Below, one piece after another: positions 33,247 through 40,460 of a stretch of DNA of 44,898 nucleotides. Origin of the DNA: Prevotella sp. (lineage in GTDB: Bacteria; Bacteroidota; Bacteroidia; Bacteroidales; Bacteroidaceae); contig JAGCNO010000038.1 in assembly GCA_017645905.1 (NCBI GenBank), positions 1 through 44,898 on the forward strand, given 5' to 3'. Within the stretch, counting starts at the first letter, position 1; each line of letters begins with the position of its first letter. Under the pieces are notes generated by a model. That model saw nothing but the letters and a program-made list of their open reading frames with translations, was not told the origin of the DNA and ran no database searches. The translations under genes were made by a program, and so were the position numbers.

Positions 33247-34653
33247 ATGAAAGCCATTCTTCTGTTGCTCTTCCTGACGTTTGGCTCGTCTTGTTTCGCC
33301 AAGGTGAAATACCCTGGCGACCGATACTTCATTTATCGTTACACGCTTCGCGACAAGGCGGCCACTACTCATTCCCTTGAGCGTCCCCACAGGTTTCTCT
33401 CTCGTCGGAGCATTGAGCGGCGTGAACGTCAGAACCTGAAGCTCGACTCTACCGACCTCCCCGTCTGCCACCGTTACGTCAGGCAATTTGAGGTGTTCGG
33501 AGCCGAAGTTTTAGGAACGAGCCGTTGGCATAATACGGTGCTCGTACGTTCGCGCGATTCGTTGCTCTTAGAGCGTCTGGCCAAGTTGCCGACGGTGAGC
33601 AAGAGCCGATGTGTGTTCATTGCTCCTGATAGCATTGACAAGCCTTCAGAAGTGCGCCCAAGGGTTCACGAGGCGTTCAACAAGTGGGATTCGGTGAAGA
33701 ACGACCCGTTAGGCATGTCTCGTCCTCAGATAGAGATGCTTAGTGGCGACCGGCTTCACGAGGCAGGCTTTCGTGGGCAGGGCATGATGATTGCCATTCT
33801 CGACGGAGGTTTTCAGAACTACGAACGTATTCCAGCCTTCCAAGAGGCTCGCATAGAAGGCGTTAAGGACTTCGTGCCTCCCCCTTTGAACGCCAAGCTC
33901 CCGTTGAGTCCTATCCAGCAGATTGACCACGGTACGAAGGTGTTCTCCGCCCTTGCTGCTCAGGCACCCGAGGTCATCATGGGAACGGCTACGGAAGCCG
34001 CCTACTGGCTCCTGCGTTGTGAAGACCCGTTGACCGAGCAACCCGTTGAGGAAGACTTCTGGACGATGGCCGCCGAAATGGCCGACTCGGCGGGTGTGGA
34101 CATTATCAACTCGTCGTTAGGGTATTACAAGTACGACAACGACCTCTGTGTCTATCGTCTCCAAGACCTCGACGGAAAGACGTCCTTCGTTTCCCAGACG
34201 GCCTCAATGCTTGCCCGCAAGGGTATCGTGCTTTGCAACTCGGCGGGTAATAGCGGCATGGGTCAATGGAAGAAGATTGGCGTTCCTGCTGATGCCCCTG
34301 ACATTCTCACCGTGGGAGCCATCAACAAGGAGCGGCGTATCGCCACGTTCAGTAGTGTAGGCCCTGCGCAAGACGGCCGTGTGAAGCCCGACGTGGTGGC
34401 ACAAGGTGCACCTGCCGCCCTCATTTCCGGACGAGGAACGTTGATGCACGACATGGGCACTTCGTTCTCCACGCCTATCGTGTGCGGCCTTGTAGCTTGT
34501 CTCTGGCAAGCCCACCGCAACCTGACGGCGCTTGAAATCATCGACCTCGTGCGCCGATGCTCCGACCAGTACGACGAACCCACCAACATCTTCGGCTATG
34601 GAATTCCAGACTTCTGGAGAGCGCATGAAGAAGAGATAAAAACCACGAATTGA
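33247..34653 (+). CDS. Secreted S8 subtilisin-like serine protease
   Basis: 468 residues with a signal peptide (MKAILLLLFLTFGSSCFA) and an N-terminal pro-region carrying the FLSRRSIERRERQ segment seen in Bacteroidota S8 proteases. Catalytic residues are Asp186 (IAILDGGF), His228 (IDHGTKV) and Ser406 (GTSFSTP), with the oxyanion Asn in NSAGNSG. There is no long C-terminal sorting domain, so it is probably periplasmic or simply secreted. Confidence 0.93.
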   Translation: MKAILLLLFLTFGSSCFAKVKYPGDRYFIYRYTLRDKAATTHSLERPHRFLSRRSIERRERQNLKLDSTDLPVCHRYVRQFEVFGAEVLGTSRWHNTVLVRSRDSLLLERLAKLPTVSKSRCVFIAPDSIDKPSEVRPRVHEAFNKWDSVKNDPLGMSRPQIEMLSGDRLHEAGFRGQGMMIAILDGGFQNYERIPAFQEARIEGVKDFVPPPLNAKLPLSPIQQIDHGTKVFSALAAQAPEVIMGTATEAAYWLLRCEDPLTEQPVEEDFWTMAAEMADSAGVDIINSSLGYYKYDNDLCVYRLQDLDGKTSFVSQTASMLARKGIVLCNSAGNSGMGQWKKIGVPADAPDILTVGAINKERRIATFSSVGPAQDGRVKPDVVAQGAPAALISGRGTLMHDMGTSFSTPIVCGLVACLWQAHRNLTALEIIDLVRRCSDQYDEPTNIFGYGIPDFWRAHEEEIKTTN

Positions 34654-34669
34654 ACGACGAAGATTTTTG

Positions 34670-34729
34670 ATGGTGCGCAGCCGCTCCCCTCCCTTGTAGG
34701 GGAGGGGTGAGGGGTGGGGTCAGTAACTA
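34670..34729. repeat. Left terminal inverted repeat of the DUF559 element
   Basis: Starts ATGGTGCGCAGCC, contains the palindrome CCCCTCCCTTGTAGGGGAGGGG read as a hairpin, and ends GTCAGTAACTA. It lies 16 nt after the S8 protease stop. Confidence 0.9.
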
Positions 34730-34755
34730 GATTCATTCTTATAGAAAAAGAACTT

Positions 34756-35196
34756 ATGCATTATCTAACGGCTAAAGCAAATGTTACAGAGCAAAAAGAG
34801 AATCGCAAGGCTCTGCGCAACAATATGACACCAGCCGAAGCTACACTTTGGCGAGCCCTGAAGGGTCGTGGGGTCGGTAGCATGAAATTTCGTCGTCAGC
34901 AAGGCATAGGTCCTTTCATTCTTGACTTCTACTGCCCTGAGCACCTACTTGGTATAGAACTTGATGGTGCCAGCCACGAATATAAGTATGAATACGACGA
35001 AAAACGAACTGAATATCTTCGTAGACAGGGCATTCGTATACTCCGCTTTAGTAATCAGCAGGTGTTTACGTCCATGCAAGGAGTCTTGGCTGAGATTGTG
35101 AGAGTAGCAAAGGAAGATACTGACCCCCAATTATTAGTTACTGACCCCACCCCTAACCCCTCCCCTACAAGGGAGGGGAGCGGCTGCGCTCCATGA
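34756..35196 (+). CDS. DUF559 domain (Vsr-like) endonuclease
   Basis: 146 residues from MHYLTAKANVTEQ. The DUF559 fold is clear: LRNNMTPAEATLWRALKGRG, MKFRRQQGIGPFILDFYCPE, LLGIELDGASHEYK, DEKRTEYLRRQGIRILRFSN. Asp57, Glu68, Asp70 and His74 match the PD-(D/E)xK / EDxHD-type catalytic cluster of Vsr and related homing endonucleases. From about residue 128 the frame runs into the right inverted repeat, giving a PTPNPSPTREG tail, and the stop codon straddles the element end. A frame-open GTG upstream (34714) lies within the left repeat; the ATG at 34756 fits the domain better. The role is unknown; it may process the flanking palindromes. Confidence 0.88.
   Translation: MHYLTAKANVTEQKENRKALRNNMTPAEATLWRALKGRGVGSMKFRRQQGIGPFILDFYCPEHLLGIELDGASHEYKYEYDEKRTEYLRRQGIRILRFSNQQVFTSMQGVLAEIVRVAKEDTDPQLLVTDPTPNPSPTREGSGCAP
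35135..35194. repeat. Right terminal inverted repeat of the DUF559 element
   Basis: Reverse complement of the left arm with two differences. It overlaps the last 20 codons of the DUF559 gene. Confidence 0.9.
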
Positions 35197-35203
35197 TAAG
35201 AAG

Positions 35204-35254
35204 ACTTTCATACTAATCACACTTTCATATTAATCAGACTTTCATACTAATCAG
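35204..35254. repeat. 17-bp tandem repeat upstream of xseA
   Basis: Three 17-bp units (35204, 35221, 35238), consensus ACTTTCATACTAATCAG, plus a partial fourth. It lies immediately right of the DUF559 element and 20 nt before the xseA ATG. Confidence 0.85.
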
Positions 35255-35273
35255 ACTTTTAATCGCATAGAAT

Positions 35274-36752
35274 ATGCAGGCATTGACCTTATATGAGCTT
35301 AACGCGCTGGTACGGCAGACCATCGAGCACACCCTCAATCGCGAGTACTGGGTGGAGGCGGAGCTTTCGGAGTGTCGTGAGAGCCGCGGCCATTGCTACA
35401 TGGAGCTGATTCAGTATGAAAGCCTTCCCCTCGGGGGGAGGAAGGTGGGGACTACCCCAATCGCTCGTGCCCAAGCCAAGTGCTGGCGTTCTCAATGGCT
35501 GATGCTCCAGCCGATGTTTGAGCGCACCACCGGCCAACAATTGCACGCTGGGATGAAGGTGAGGCTGAAGGTCTACGCTCAGTTTCATGAGGCTTACGGT
35601 TTCTCGTGGATAGTCACCGACATCGACCCCACGTACACCCTTGGCGACATGGCCCGGCGCCGTCAGGAAATCATCGCGAAGCTGAAGGCCGAGGGTGTCT
35701 TCGACATGCAGAAGTCGCTCGAGCTTCCGCTGTTATGCCTCAACATCGCCGTCATTTCGAGTGCTACCGCTGCCGGCTATGGCGATTTCGTCAACCAGCT
35801 GTCCGACTCTCCCTTCGCTTTCCGCACCCAGCTATTCCCCGCCACCATGCAGGGCGAGCAGGTGGAGCAGAGCATCATCGACGCGCTCAACAATATAAAT
35901 GACAAAATAGAAATGACAAATGACAAATATGATTACAATCAGGGACTTGCTGGTAATCATCTTTCTCATTTATCATCTATTAATTCTCCTTTCGATTGTG
36001 TGGTCATCATCCGAGGCGGAGGAGCCACCGCCGACCTCTCGGGCTTCGACACTCTATCCTTGGCCGAGAATGTGGCGCAGTTCCCTTTGCCTATCATCAC
36101 CGGCATAGGCCACGACCGCGACGAGAGCATCCTCGACATGGTGAGCCATACCCGCGTTAAGACTCCCACGGCTGCTGCTGCCTTCCTCATCGACCATGCT
36201 CAGACCGTCCTCGACGCCATTAACGACGCCCAAGAACGCATAGCCCGCCATACAAGACTGAAACTCACGGCCTACACGTCGCAGCTCTCAGCTCTCGCTG
36301 GCATACTCCCGCAGCTCTTCTCCAAGCTCAAGACTCGTCATGAAGCCCGGCTCGACGGTCTCACATCACGTCTCAGTGCCGCCATACGGCAGCGTATCAT
36401 TGGCGACCGCGGCAAACTGGATAACATTAAAAGCCGTCTGCCCATCGTCATCGACCGCCGCCTGCTCACAGAGAAGCATCGCCTGCAACTCCTTGAAGAG
36501 AAAGCCCGCAGCCTTGACCCCACATTGCTCTTGCAGCGCGGCTATAGTATCACAATGAAAGACGGAAAAGCAGTAAAAGACGCCAGCACCCTAAAGCCCG
36601 GCGACACCTTAGAGACCCGACTGGCCAAGGGCAGCGTGACGTCGACCGTTGATTTTGCCTCACCGGCGTCGTCCCCAAAAGACACTCAGAAGAATTCAAG
36701 CACAAACTCAACTTTCGCAAGTAATGAAGTATCGCGCAGCAAAGCCCCGTAG
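35274..36752 (+). CDS. xseA: Exodeoxyribonuclease VII large subunit
   Basis: 492 residues, the catalytic subunit of exonuclease VII acting on single-stranded DNA. It has an N-terminal OB-fold (YWVEAELSECRESRGHCYMEL), then the catalytic domain (VISSATAAGYGDF, LFPATMQGEQ, DCVVIIRGGGATADL, ITGIGHDRDESILD, VKTPTAAAAF), a long helical region and the C-terminal RGYSITMKDGK domain. It is longer than usual because of two inserts: about 48-61 (YESLPLGGRKVGTT, palindrome-derived) and about 206-236 (AT-rich, MTNDKYDYNQGLAG). Its stop codon is provided by a CCGTAGG palindrome. The core motifs are intact. Confidence 0.95.
   Translation: MQALTLYELNALVRQTIEHTLNREYWVEAELSECRESRGHCYMELIQYESLPLGGRKVGTTPIARAQAKCWRSQWLMLQPMFERTTGQQLHAGMKVRLKVYAQFHEAYGFSWIVTDIDPTYTLGDMARRRQEIIAKLKAEGVFDMQKSLELPLLCLNIAVISSATAAGYGDFVNQLSDSPFAFRTQLFPATMQGEQVEQSIIDALNNINDKIEMTNDKYDYNQGLAGNHLSHLSSINSPFDCVVIIRGGGATADLSGFDTLSLAENVAQFPLPIITGIGHDRDESILDMVSHTRVKTPTAAAAFLIDHAQTVLDAINDAQERIARHTRLKLTAYTSQLSALAGILPQLFSKLKTRHEARLDGLTSRLSAAIRQRIIGDRGKLDNIKSRLPIVIDRRLLTEKHRLQLLEEKARSLDPTLLLQRGYSITMKDGKAVKDASTLKPGDTLETRLAKGSVTSTVDFASPASSPKDTQKNSSTNSTFASNEVSRSKAP
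35421..35458. repeat. Palindromic G/C-rich insert in xseA
   Basis: CCTTCCCCTC, loop, GGAGGAAGG hairpin followed by TGGGGACT. It has the same plan (pyrimidine arm, purine arm, G-rich tail) as the DUF559 terminal repeats and encodes a loop in the OB-fold. Confidence 0.6.
35892..35988. repeat. AT-rich hairpin insert in xseA
   Basis: About 97 bp of much lower GC than its surroundings, with repeated ATGACAAA units and the perfect arms ATGATTAC (35929-35936) and GTAATCAT (35953-35960). It is in frame between conserved motifs. Confidence 0.7.
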
Positions 36753-36932
36753 GGGCAAGATAGGGGTAGCCAGCCATTCTTATGGCTGGTATGTAGAAGC
36801 CGCAGGGAAAGCATGCCGTAGGTATGCGATATGCATTACCTATTTATTGCGTACCTACGGCACGCCCCTTACTGTCACCATTTATCCAGCCATAAGAATG
36901 GCTGGCTACCCTTATCAGATGCCTACGGCATC
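36744..36932. repeat. Mosaic palindromic element between xseA and xseB
   Basis: Four short palindromes sharing a CCGTAGG/CCTACGG core: 36744-36756 (GCCCCGTAGGGGC), about 36811-36827, about 36849-36865 and 36918-36932 (GATGCCTACGGCATC). They surround a 26-bp perfect inverted pair (36764-36789 and 36886-36911), each arm itself a hairpin (CCAGCCAT, 4-nt loop, ATGGCTGG). The layout resembles mosaics of REP-type sequences. It fills the 215-nt xseA-xseB gap and supplies the xseA stop codon. Confidence 0.85.
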
Positions 36933-36967
36933 ACTATGCTGAACTTCCGAAAACTTGAATTAATAAT

Positions 36968-37162
36968 ATGAAAGAGAACCTGAAATACGAGGAGGCCTTC
37001 GCCCAGCTGCAGGACATCGTTCGCAAGATGGAGAGCGACGAGTATAGTATAGACGAAATTGCTGTGCAGCTGAAAACCGCACAGCAATTAATCAAGTTCT
37101 GCAAGGACAAGCTGACCAAGACAGAAGAGGAAATCCAGAAGATTCAGGCCGACAACATGTAG
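36968..37162 (+). CDS. xseB: Exodeoxyribonuclease VII small subunit
   Basis: 64 residues, normal for XseB: YEEAFAQLQDIVRKMESDEYSIDEIAVQLKTAQQLIKFCKDKLTKTEEEIQKI, a helical hairpin that binds XseA. It is separated from xseA by the palindromic mosaic, so coupling of the two subunits may be affected. Confidence 0.95.
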   Translation: MKENLKYEEAFAQLQDIVRKMESDEYSIDEIAVQLKTAQQLIKFCKDKLTKTEEEIQKIQADNM

Positions 37163-37198
37163 GCCCTGGTCTGCTGGAGGGGACTGCAATCCCCCGAC

Positions 37199-37915
37199 TT
37201 AGAGGTAGATACCAAAGGCAAGCGACTGGAACTTAGGACCGCGGTCCTTCTCCAGCACGCTCATCGGCGAGTACTTGCAATAGATGCCTATCTTGCCGAA
37301 GTCCACAATTCCCAGCACGTCGACCGTGATGTCACGCTGGCCAATCTTCTTCGTGTAGTCGTCAACCTCATGGTCGCCCAACTCAAAGTAGTTGTGGGCG
37401 CGGCCCCAGAAGTTCCAGTTCACCTGAGCACCCACCGAGACGGCGAAGTTCTTGTGGAACCTCTGTTTGACGAGCAGGGGGAAGGAGAGCGACGTGGTGT
37501 GAATGTTCGACGAGAGTTCGTCCATCTTCTCGCCTGGTTCGAGTGGTTTGTATTGAAGCCAACCATCCGGTTGCTTCTCGAAGTACGTGTTGTGCCCCTT
37601 CAGCGTATACATGCGCCAGTTAAAGCCCACACCGGCGGAGAACGTCGTCTTCCAGTCCTGCGGCGTGTAGTTATACTGCAAAATCGTCCAGTTGAACTCC
37701 CATGAGCGGAACGGAGCAAACTTCATCCCGTCGGGCGCACCCGTAGGAATGTCAACGCCAAAATAGACATGCATCGACCAGCGGTCGTTCTCATCCTTAC
37801 CCTCACCGAGGTCTAAGAGGCTCTTGTTCGTCTCCTCGCCGTCATTGTTCACGATAGTCTCAGCATTGGCCGTCAAGCCGAAAGCCAGAAAAGCCATTAA
37901 AAACAGTTTCTTCAT
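37199..37915 (-). CDS. Predicted outer-membrane beta-barrel protein
   Basis: 238 residues from MKKLFLMAFLAFGLTANA, a signal peptide. The mature part alternates polar and hydrophobic strands with aromatic girdles (WSMHVYFGVDIPTG, TTFSAGVGFNWRMY, TTSLSFPLLVKQRF, FAVSVGAQVNWNFWGRAHNYF, GIYCKYSPMSVL) and ends in a strand with a terminal Leu (LAFGIYL). This fits an 8-10 stranded barrel of the Bacteroidota outer-membrane protein type. The specific role is unknown. Confidence 0.75.
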   Translation of the reverse strand: MKKLFLMAFLAFGLTANAETIVNNDGEETNKSLLDLGEGKDENDRWSMHVYFGVDIPTGAPDGMKFAPFRSWEFNWTILQYNYTPQDWKTTFSAGVGFNWRMYTLKGHNTYFEKQPDGWLQYKPLEPGEKMDELSSNIHTTSLSFPLLVKQRFHKNFAVSVGAQVNWNFWGRAHNYFELGDHEVDDYTKKIGQRDITVDVLGIVDFGKIGIYCKYSPMSVLEKDRGPKFQSLAFGIYL

Positions 37916-37951
37916 AATTCCTTTGTTTTGTTTTTGTGAATAAAGATGGTG

Positions 37952-37983
37952 CAAAGGTAGGCATTTTGCGCGAAAGGAGCAAG
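37952..37983 (-). promoter_or_regulatory. Promoter for the outer-membrane protein gene
   Basis: Minus strand: CTTG (37980-37983), 20 nt spacer, TACCTTTG (37952-37959). Confidence 0.7.
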
Positions 37984-38028
37984 CGTTAAAGGTTTTTTAA
38001 CCATCAGAGGATTGTCTCCACCCTCTCA

Positions 38029-38160
38029 TAGAAAGAACGGCTTTTTCCCATAGAAAGAACGGCTTATTCTCATAGAAAGAACGGCTTATTCTCATAGAAA
38101 GAACGGCTTTTTCTCATAGAAAGAACGGCTTTTTCTCATAGTTTAAACGGCTTAAAGTCT
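38029..38160. repeat. 22-bp tandem repeat array, locus D (5 good copies plus 1 degenerate)
   Basis: Units at 38029, 38051, 38073, 38095 and 38117 are nearly identical; the sixth (38139) is diverged. Core GAACGGCTTTTTCTCA. It lies between two divergent promoters in the 407-nt gap 37916-38322, which holds no gene. Confidence 0.92.
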
Positions 38161-38255
38161 GAGCCGGACATTTGATTTTTTACGGGACGATTTAACCGTC
38201 TTTGTGGTAACCTTCACTTTATTTCATCTAATTACGCTAAAAAATGCAGAAAAAC

Positions 38256-38286
38256 TTTGCTGATACGAGAAAAATGCCTACCTTTG
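38256..38286 (+). promoter_or_regulatory. Promoter for ilvE
   Basis: TTTG (38256-38259), 19 nt spacer, TACCTTTG (38279-38286), 36 nt before the ATG. Confidence 0.8.
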
Positions 38287-38322
38287 CACAAATAATACAC
38301 ACAAACATTTATATACTGATAT

Positions 38323-39339
38323 ATGAAGAACTTAGAATGGGGTAGTCTGTCGTTCGGCTACATGAAGACCGACTACAACGTGCGTTGCTACTATCGCGAC
38401 GGGAAATGGGGCGAGATTGAGGTCTGCTCCGACGAGTATCTGAAACTGCACATGGCCGCCACGTGCCTGCACTACGGCCAGGAGGCTTTCGAGGGCCTGA
38501 AGGCTTACCGTTGCAAGGACGGCAAGGTGCGCGTGTTCCGCATGGACGAGAACGCCGCCCGCCTGCAATCGACCTGCCGCGGCATTATGATGCCCGAGGT
38601 CTCGACGGAGCTGTTCTGCGAGATGGTGAAGAAGGTGGTGCGGCTGAACCAGGAGTGGATTCCCACTTACGAGAGCGGCGCCACGCTCTATATCCGCCCG
38701 CTGCTCATCGGTACGAGCGCTCAGGTGGGAGTGCATCCCGCAAAGGAGTATCTGTTCCTTATCTTCGTCACGCCAGTGGGGCCGTACTTCAAGGGTGGCT
38801 TTGCTGCTAATCCCTACGTCATCATCCGTGACTACGACCGCTCGGCACCGCTCGGAACGGGTAAGTACAAGGTGGGCGGAAACTATGCCGCCAGCCTCTT
38901 TGCCAACAATCTGGCTCACGAGAAGGGCTACGCCTGCGAGTTCTATCTCGACGCTAAGGAGAAGAAGTACATGGATGAGTGTGGTGCGGCTAACTTCTTC
39001 GGCATCAAGGATAACACCTACGTCACTCCGAAGTCTACCTCGATTCTGCCCTCTATCACGAACAAGTCGTTGATGCAGGTGGCCGAGGACCTGGGCATGA
39101 AGGTGGAGCGCCGACCCATCCCGGAGGAGGAGCTGGAGACCTTCGAAGAGGCTGGTGCATGCGGAACGGCCGCCGTCATCAGTCCTATCTCGTATATCGA
39201 CGACCTCGATACCGGCAAGCGCTACTCCTTCGGAGACAAGCCCGGCCCTGTCTCGAAAAAGCTCTACGACACCCTGCGCGGCATACAGTACGGCGAGATT
39301 GAGGACAAGCACGGATGGACGACCGTGGTGATTGAGTAG
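38323..39339 (+). CDS. ilvE: Branched-chain amino acid aminotransferase
   Basis: 338 residues, class-IV PLP aminotransferase for valine, leucine and isoleucine. Segments: LHYGQEAFEGLKAYR, RMDENAARLQSTCRGIMMP, LYIRPLLIGT, GTGKYKVGGNYAASL containing the PLP lysine, MDECGAANFFGI, ILPSITNKSLMQVA and EEAGACGTAAVISPI. It has its own strong promoter. A heptad tract starts at its stop codon. Confidence 0.96.
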   Translation: MKNLEWGSLSFGYMKTDYNVRCYYRDGKWGEIEVCSDEYLKLHMAATCLHYGQEAFEGLKAYRCKDGKVRVFRMDENAARLQSTCRGIMMPEVSTELFCEMVKKVVRLNQEWIPTYESGATLYIRPLLIGTSAQVGVHPAKEYLFLIFVTPVGPYFKGGFAANPYVIIRDYDRSAPLGTGKYKVGGNYAASLFANNLAHEKGYACEFYLDAKEKKYMDECGAANFFGIKDNTYVTPKSTSILPSITNKSLMQVAEDLGMKVERRPIPEEELETFEEAGACGTAAVISPISYIDDLDTGKRYSFGDKPGPVSKKLYDTLRGIQYGEIEDKHGWTTVVIE

Positions 39340-39358
39340 TTAAGAGTTAAGAGTTAAT
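39338..39358. repeat. Heptad tract at the ilvE stop codon
   Basis: 7-mers AGTTAAG, AGTTAAG, AGTTAAT, the first overlapping the TAG stop. Confidence 0.8.
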
Positions 39359-39367
39359 CTGACAAAC

Positions 39368-39401
39368 AAATCGTAATTCGAAAATCAGTAAATCGAAAAT
39401 C
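39368..39401. repeat. GTAAATCGAAAATC repeat, copy 1
   Basis: Two imperfect 14-15 bp units (TCGTAATTCGAAAA, then TCAGTAAATCGAAAA) ending 6 nt before the ATG of the DUF975 gene. A near-identical pair precedes sufE. Confidence 0.85.
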
Positions 39402-39407
39402 ATCATT

Positions 39408-40037
39408 ATGGGAAACAATCAAACTTACAAGAACCGGGCGCTGAAGTCGCTCGAAGGAAAATGGGTGGAGGGTATTCTTACAACGCTCTTCTATGTTATC
39501 ATTGCAGGCATGGTAGGCTCCATCATCACGCTCCCCATGGGTCAAGACGCCTATACGTTGAGGTTGGGAACCCAGGGTGTCTGGACGCTCATCTGCCTGC
39601 CGCTGGGCTGGGGTTTCGTGGTGTATTTCCTGAACCTCATCCGCAACCAGGACATCAGCTACGGCCGTCTCTTCGACGGTTACAAGGACTTCTTGCGCAT
39701 CTTCGTGGCTGGGCTCCTCGTGTTGATTTGCGAGGCTATTGGCTTTGCCCTGATCATCGTGCCGGGCGTCATCGTCGCCCTGATGTTCTCGCAGACAAGT
39801 TTCATCCTGAAAGACGACCCGCAGGTGAGCGCTATTGACGCGATGAAGCAAAGCGCAAAGATGATGGAGGGCCACAAGTGGGAGCTGTTCAAGCTCTGGC
39901 TCAGCTTCATCGGATGGCTTATCCTCGGCTTGCTGACCTGTGGCTTCGGATTCCTCTTCCTCTATCCCTATATGTACGCTGCGTTCGCACACTACTACGA
40001 GGACTTGAAGGCTGAGACTCAGACACAGGTGTTCTAA
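39408..40037 (+). CDS. DUF975-like integral membrane protein
   Basis: 209 residues with about four to five hydrophobic helices (ILTTLFYVIIAGMVGSIITL, TLICLPLGWGFVVYFLNLI, IFVAGLLVLICEAIGFALIIVPGVIVALMF, LWLSFIGWLILGLLTCGFGFLFLYP) and the DUF975 features SLEGKW, DAMKQSAKMMEGHKWELF and a C-terminal AFAHYYEDL. The function is unknown. It is likely cotranscribed with the next small membrane protein, which starts 9 nt downstream. Confidence 0.85.
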   Translation: MGNNQTYKNRALKSLEGKWVEGILTTLFYVIIAGMVGSIITLPMGQDAYTLRLGTQGVWTLICLPLGWGFVVYFLNLIRNQDISYGRLFDGYKDFLRIFVAGLLVLICEAIGFALIIVPGVIVALMFSQTSFILKDDPQVSAIDAMKQSAKMMEGHKWELFKLWLSFIGWLILGLLTCGFGFLFLYPYMYAAFAHYYEDLKAETQTQVF

Positions 40038-40046
40038 AGCACGAAG

Positions 40047-40418
40047 TTGAAGAAAACGCTGCTTTACATTCTGCTGATAATCATAGGGTTGGGCATTCTA
40101 TACATGTTCAACCCTATTGAATACAAGTGGATGCCTCATTGCGTGGTGAAGCAGCTGACGGGTCTCAGTTGCCCGGGGTGCGGGTTGATGCGCGCCACCT
40201 ATACCGCCCTTCACGGACACTTTGCCGAGGCCTTCAGCTACAACTACTGGCTGCTGCTCACCGTGCCCTACGTGATTGCACTCATAGCGCAACGGCTCAT
40301 GCCGTCGGGAAGGTTGAAGAGCAGGGTAGGGCAAGTGCTGGAACACCGCTACATGCTGGGATTCTACATCATCACTTTCCTTGCGTGGTTTGTCATCAGG
40401 AATATCTATGACCTTTAG
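40047..40418 (+). CDS. DUF2752 membrane protein
   Basis: 123 residues starting with TTG (KKTLLYILLIIIGL). DUF2752 hallmarks: FNPIEYKWMPHCVVKQLTGLSCPGCGLMRA (the CPGCG-x-x-RA motif) followed by two more helices (YWLLLTVPYVIALIAQRL and LGFYIITFLAWFVI). The role is unknown. No ATG fits the N-terminus, so the TTG start is accepted. Confidence 0.88.
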   Translation: MKKTLLYILLIIIGLGILYMFNPIEYKWMPHCVVKQLTGLSCPGCGLMRATYTALHGHFAEAFSYNYWLLLTVPYVIALIAQRLMPSGRLKSRVGQVLEHRYMLGFYIITFLAWFVIRNIYDL

Positions 40419-40423
40419 TATCA

Positions 40424-40456
40424 AAATCGTAAATCGAAAATCCGTAAATCGAAAAT
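40424..40456. repeat. GTAAATCGAAAATC repeat, copy 2
   Basis: Same two-unit repeat as at 39368, directly before the sufE ATG (40461). Confidence 0.85.
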
Positions 40457-40460
40457 AATC

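Larger units (their letters stand above)
34670..35194. mobile_element. Putative mobile element: DUF559 nuclease gene between 60-bp inverted repeats
   Basis: The 525-bp unit is bounded by inverted repeats of 60 bp (34670-34729 and 35135-35194) that match at 58 positions. Each arm holds a GC-rich hairpin (CCCCTCCC, loop TTGTA region, GGGGAGGGG) followed by a G-rich heptad tail (GAGGGGT units) and ends in GTCAGTAACTA. The only gene inside encodes a Vsr-like DUF559 nuclease. No target-site duplication is clear. There is no transposase, so mobility is inferred from structure alone. Confidence 0.6.

Noticed and set aside
34714-34755. GTG start for the DUF559 protein inside the left terminal repeat
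   Set aside because: The added residues come from the repeat and do not belong to the domain; the ATG at 34756 fits.
34670-35194. Classical insertion sequence
   Set aside because: There is no transposase and no clear target duplication; DUF559 is not a known transposase family.
37162-37199. Strong terminator between xseB and the outer-membrane protein gene
   Set aside because: Only a 5-bp GGGGA/TCCCC pairing is visible, too weak to call.
38029-38160. CRISPR array
   Set aside because: The units are contiguous 22-bp repeats with no unique spacers, and no cas genes are present.
38332-39312. Open frame of 326 codons on the minus strand
   Set aside because: Exact shadow of ilvE, with low-complexity Leu/His/Val composition and no recognisable domain.
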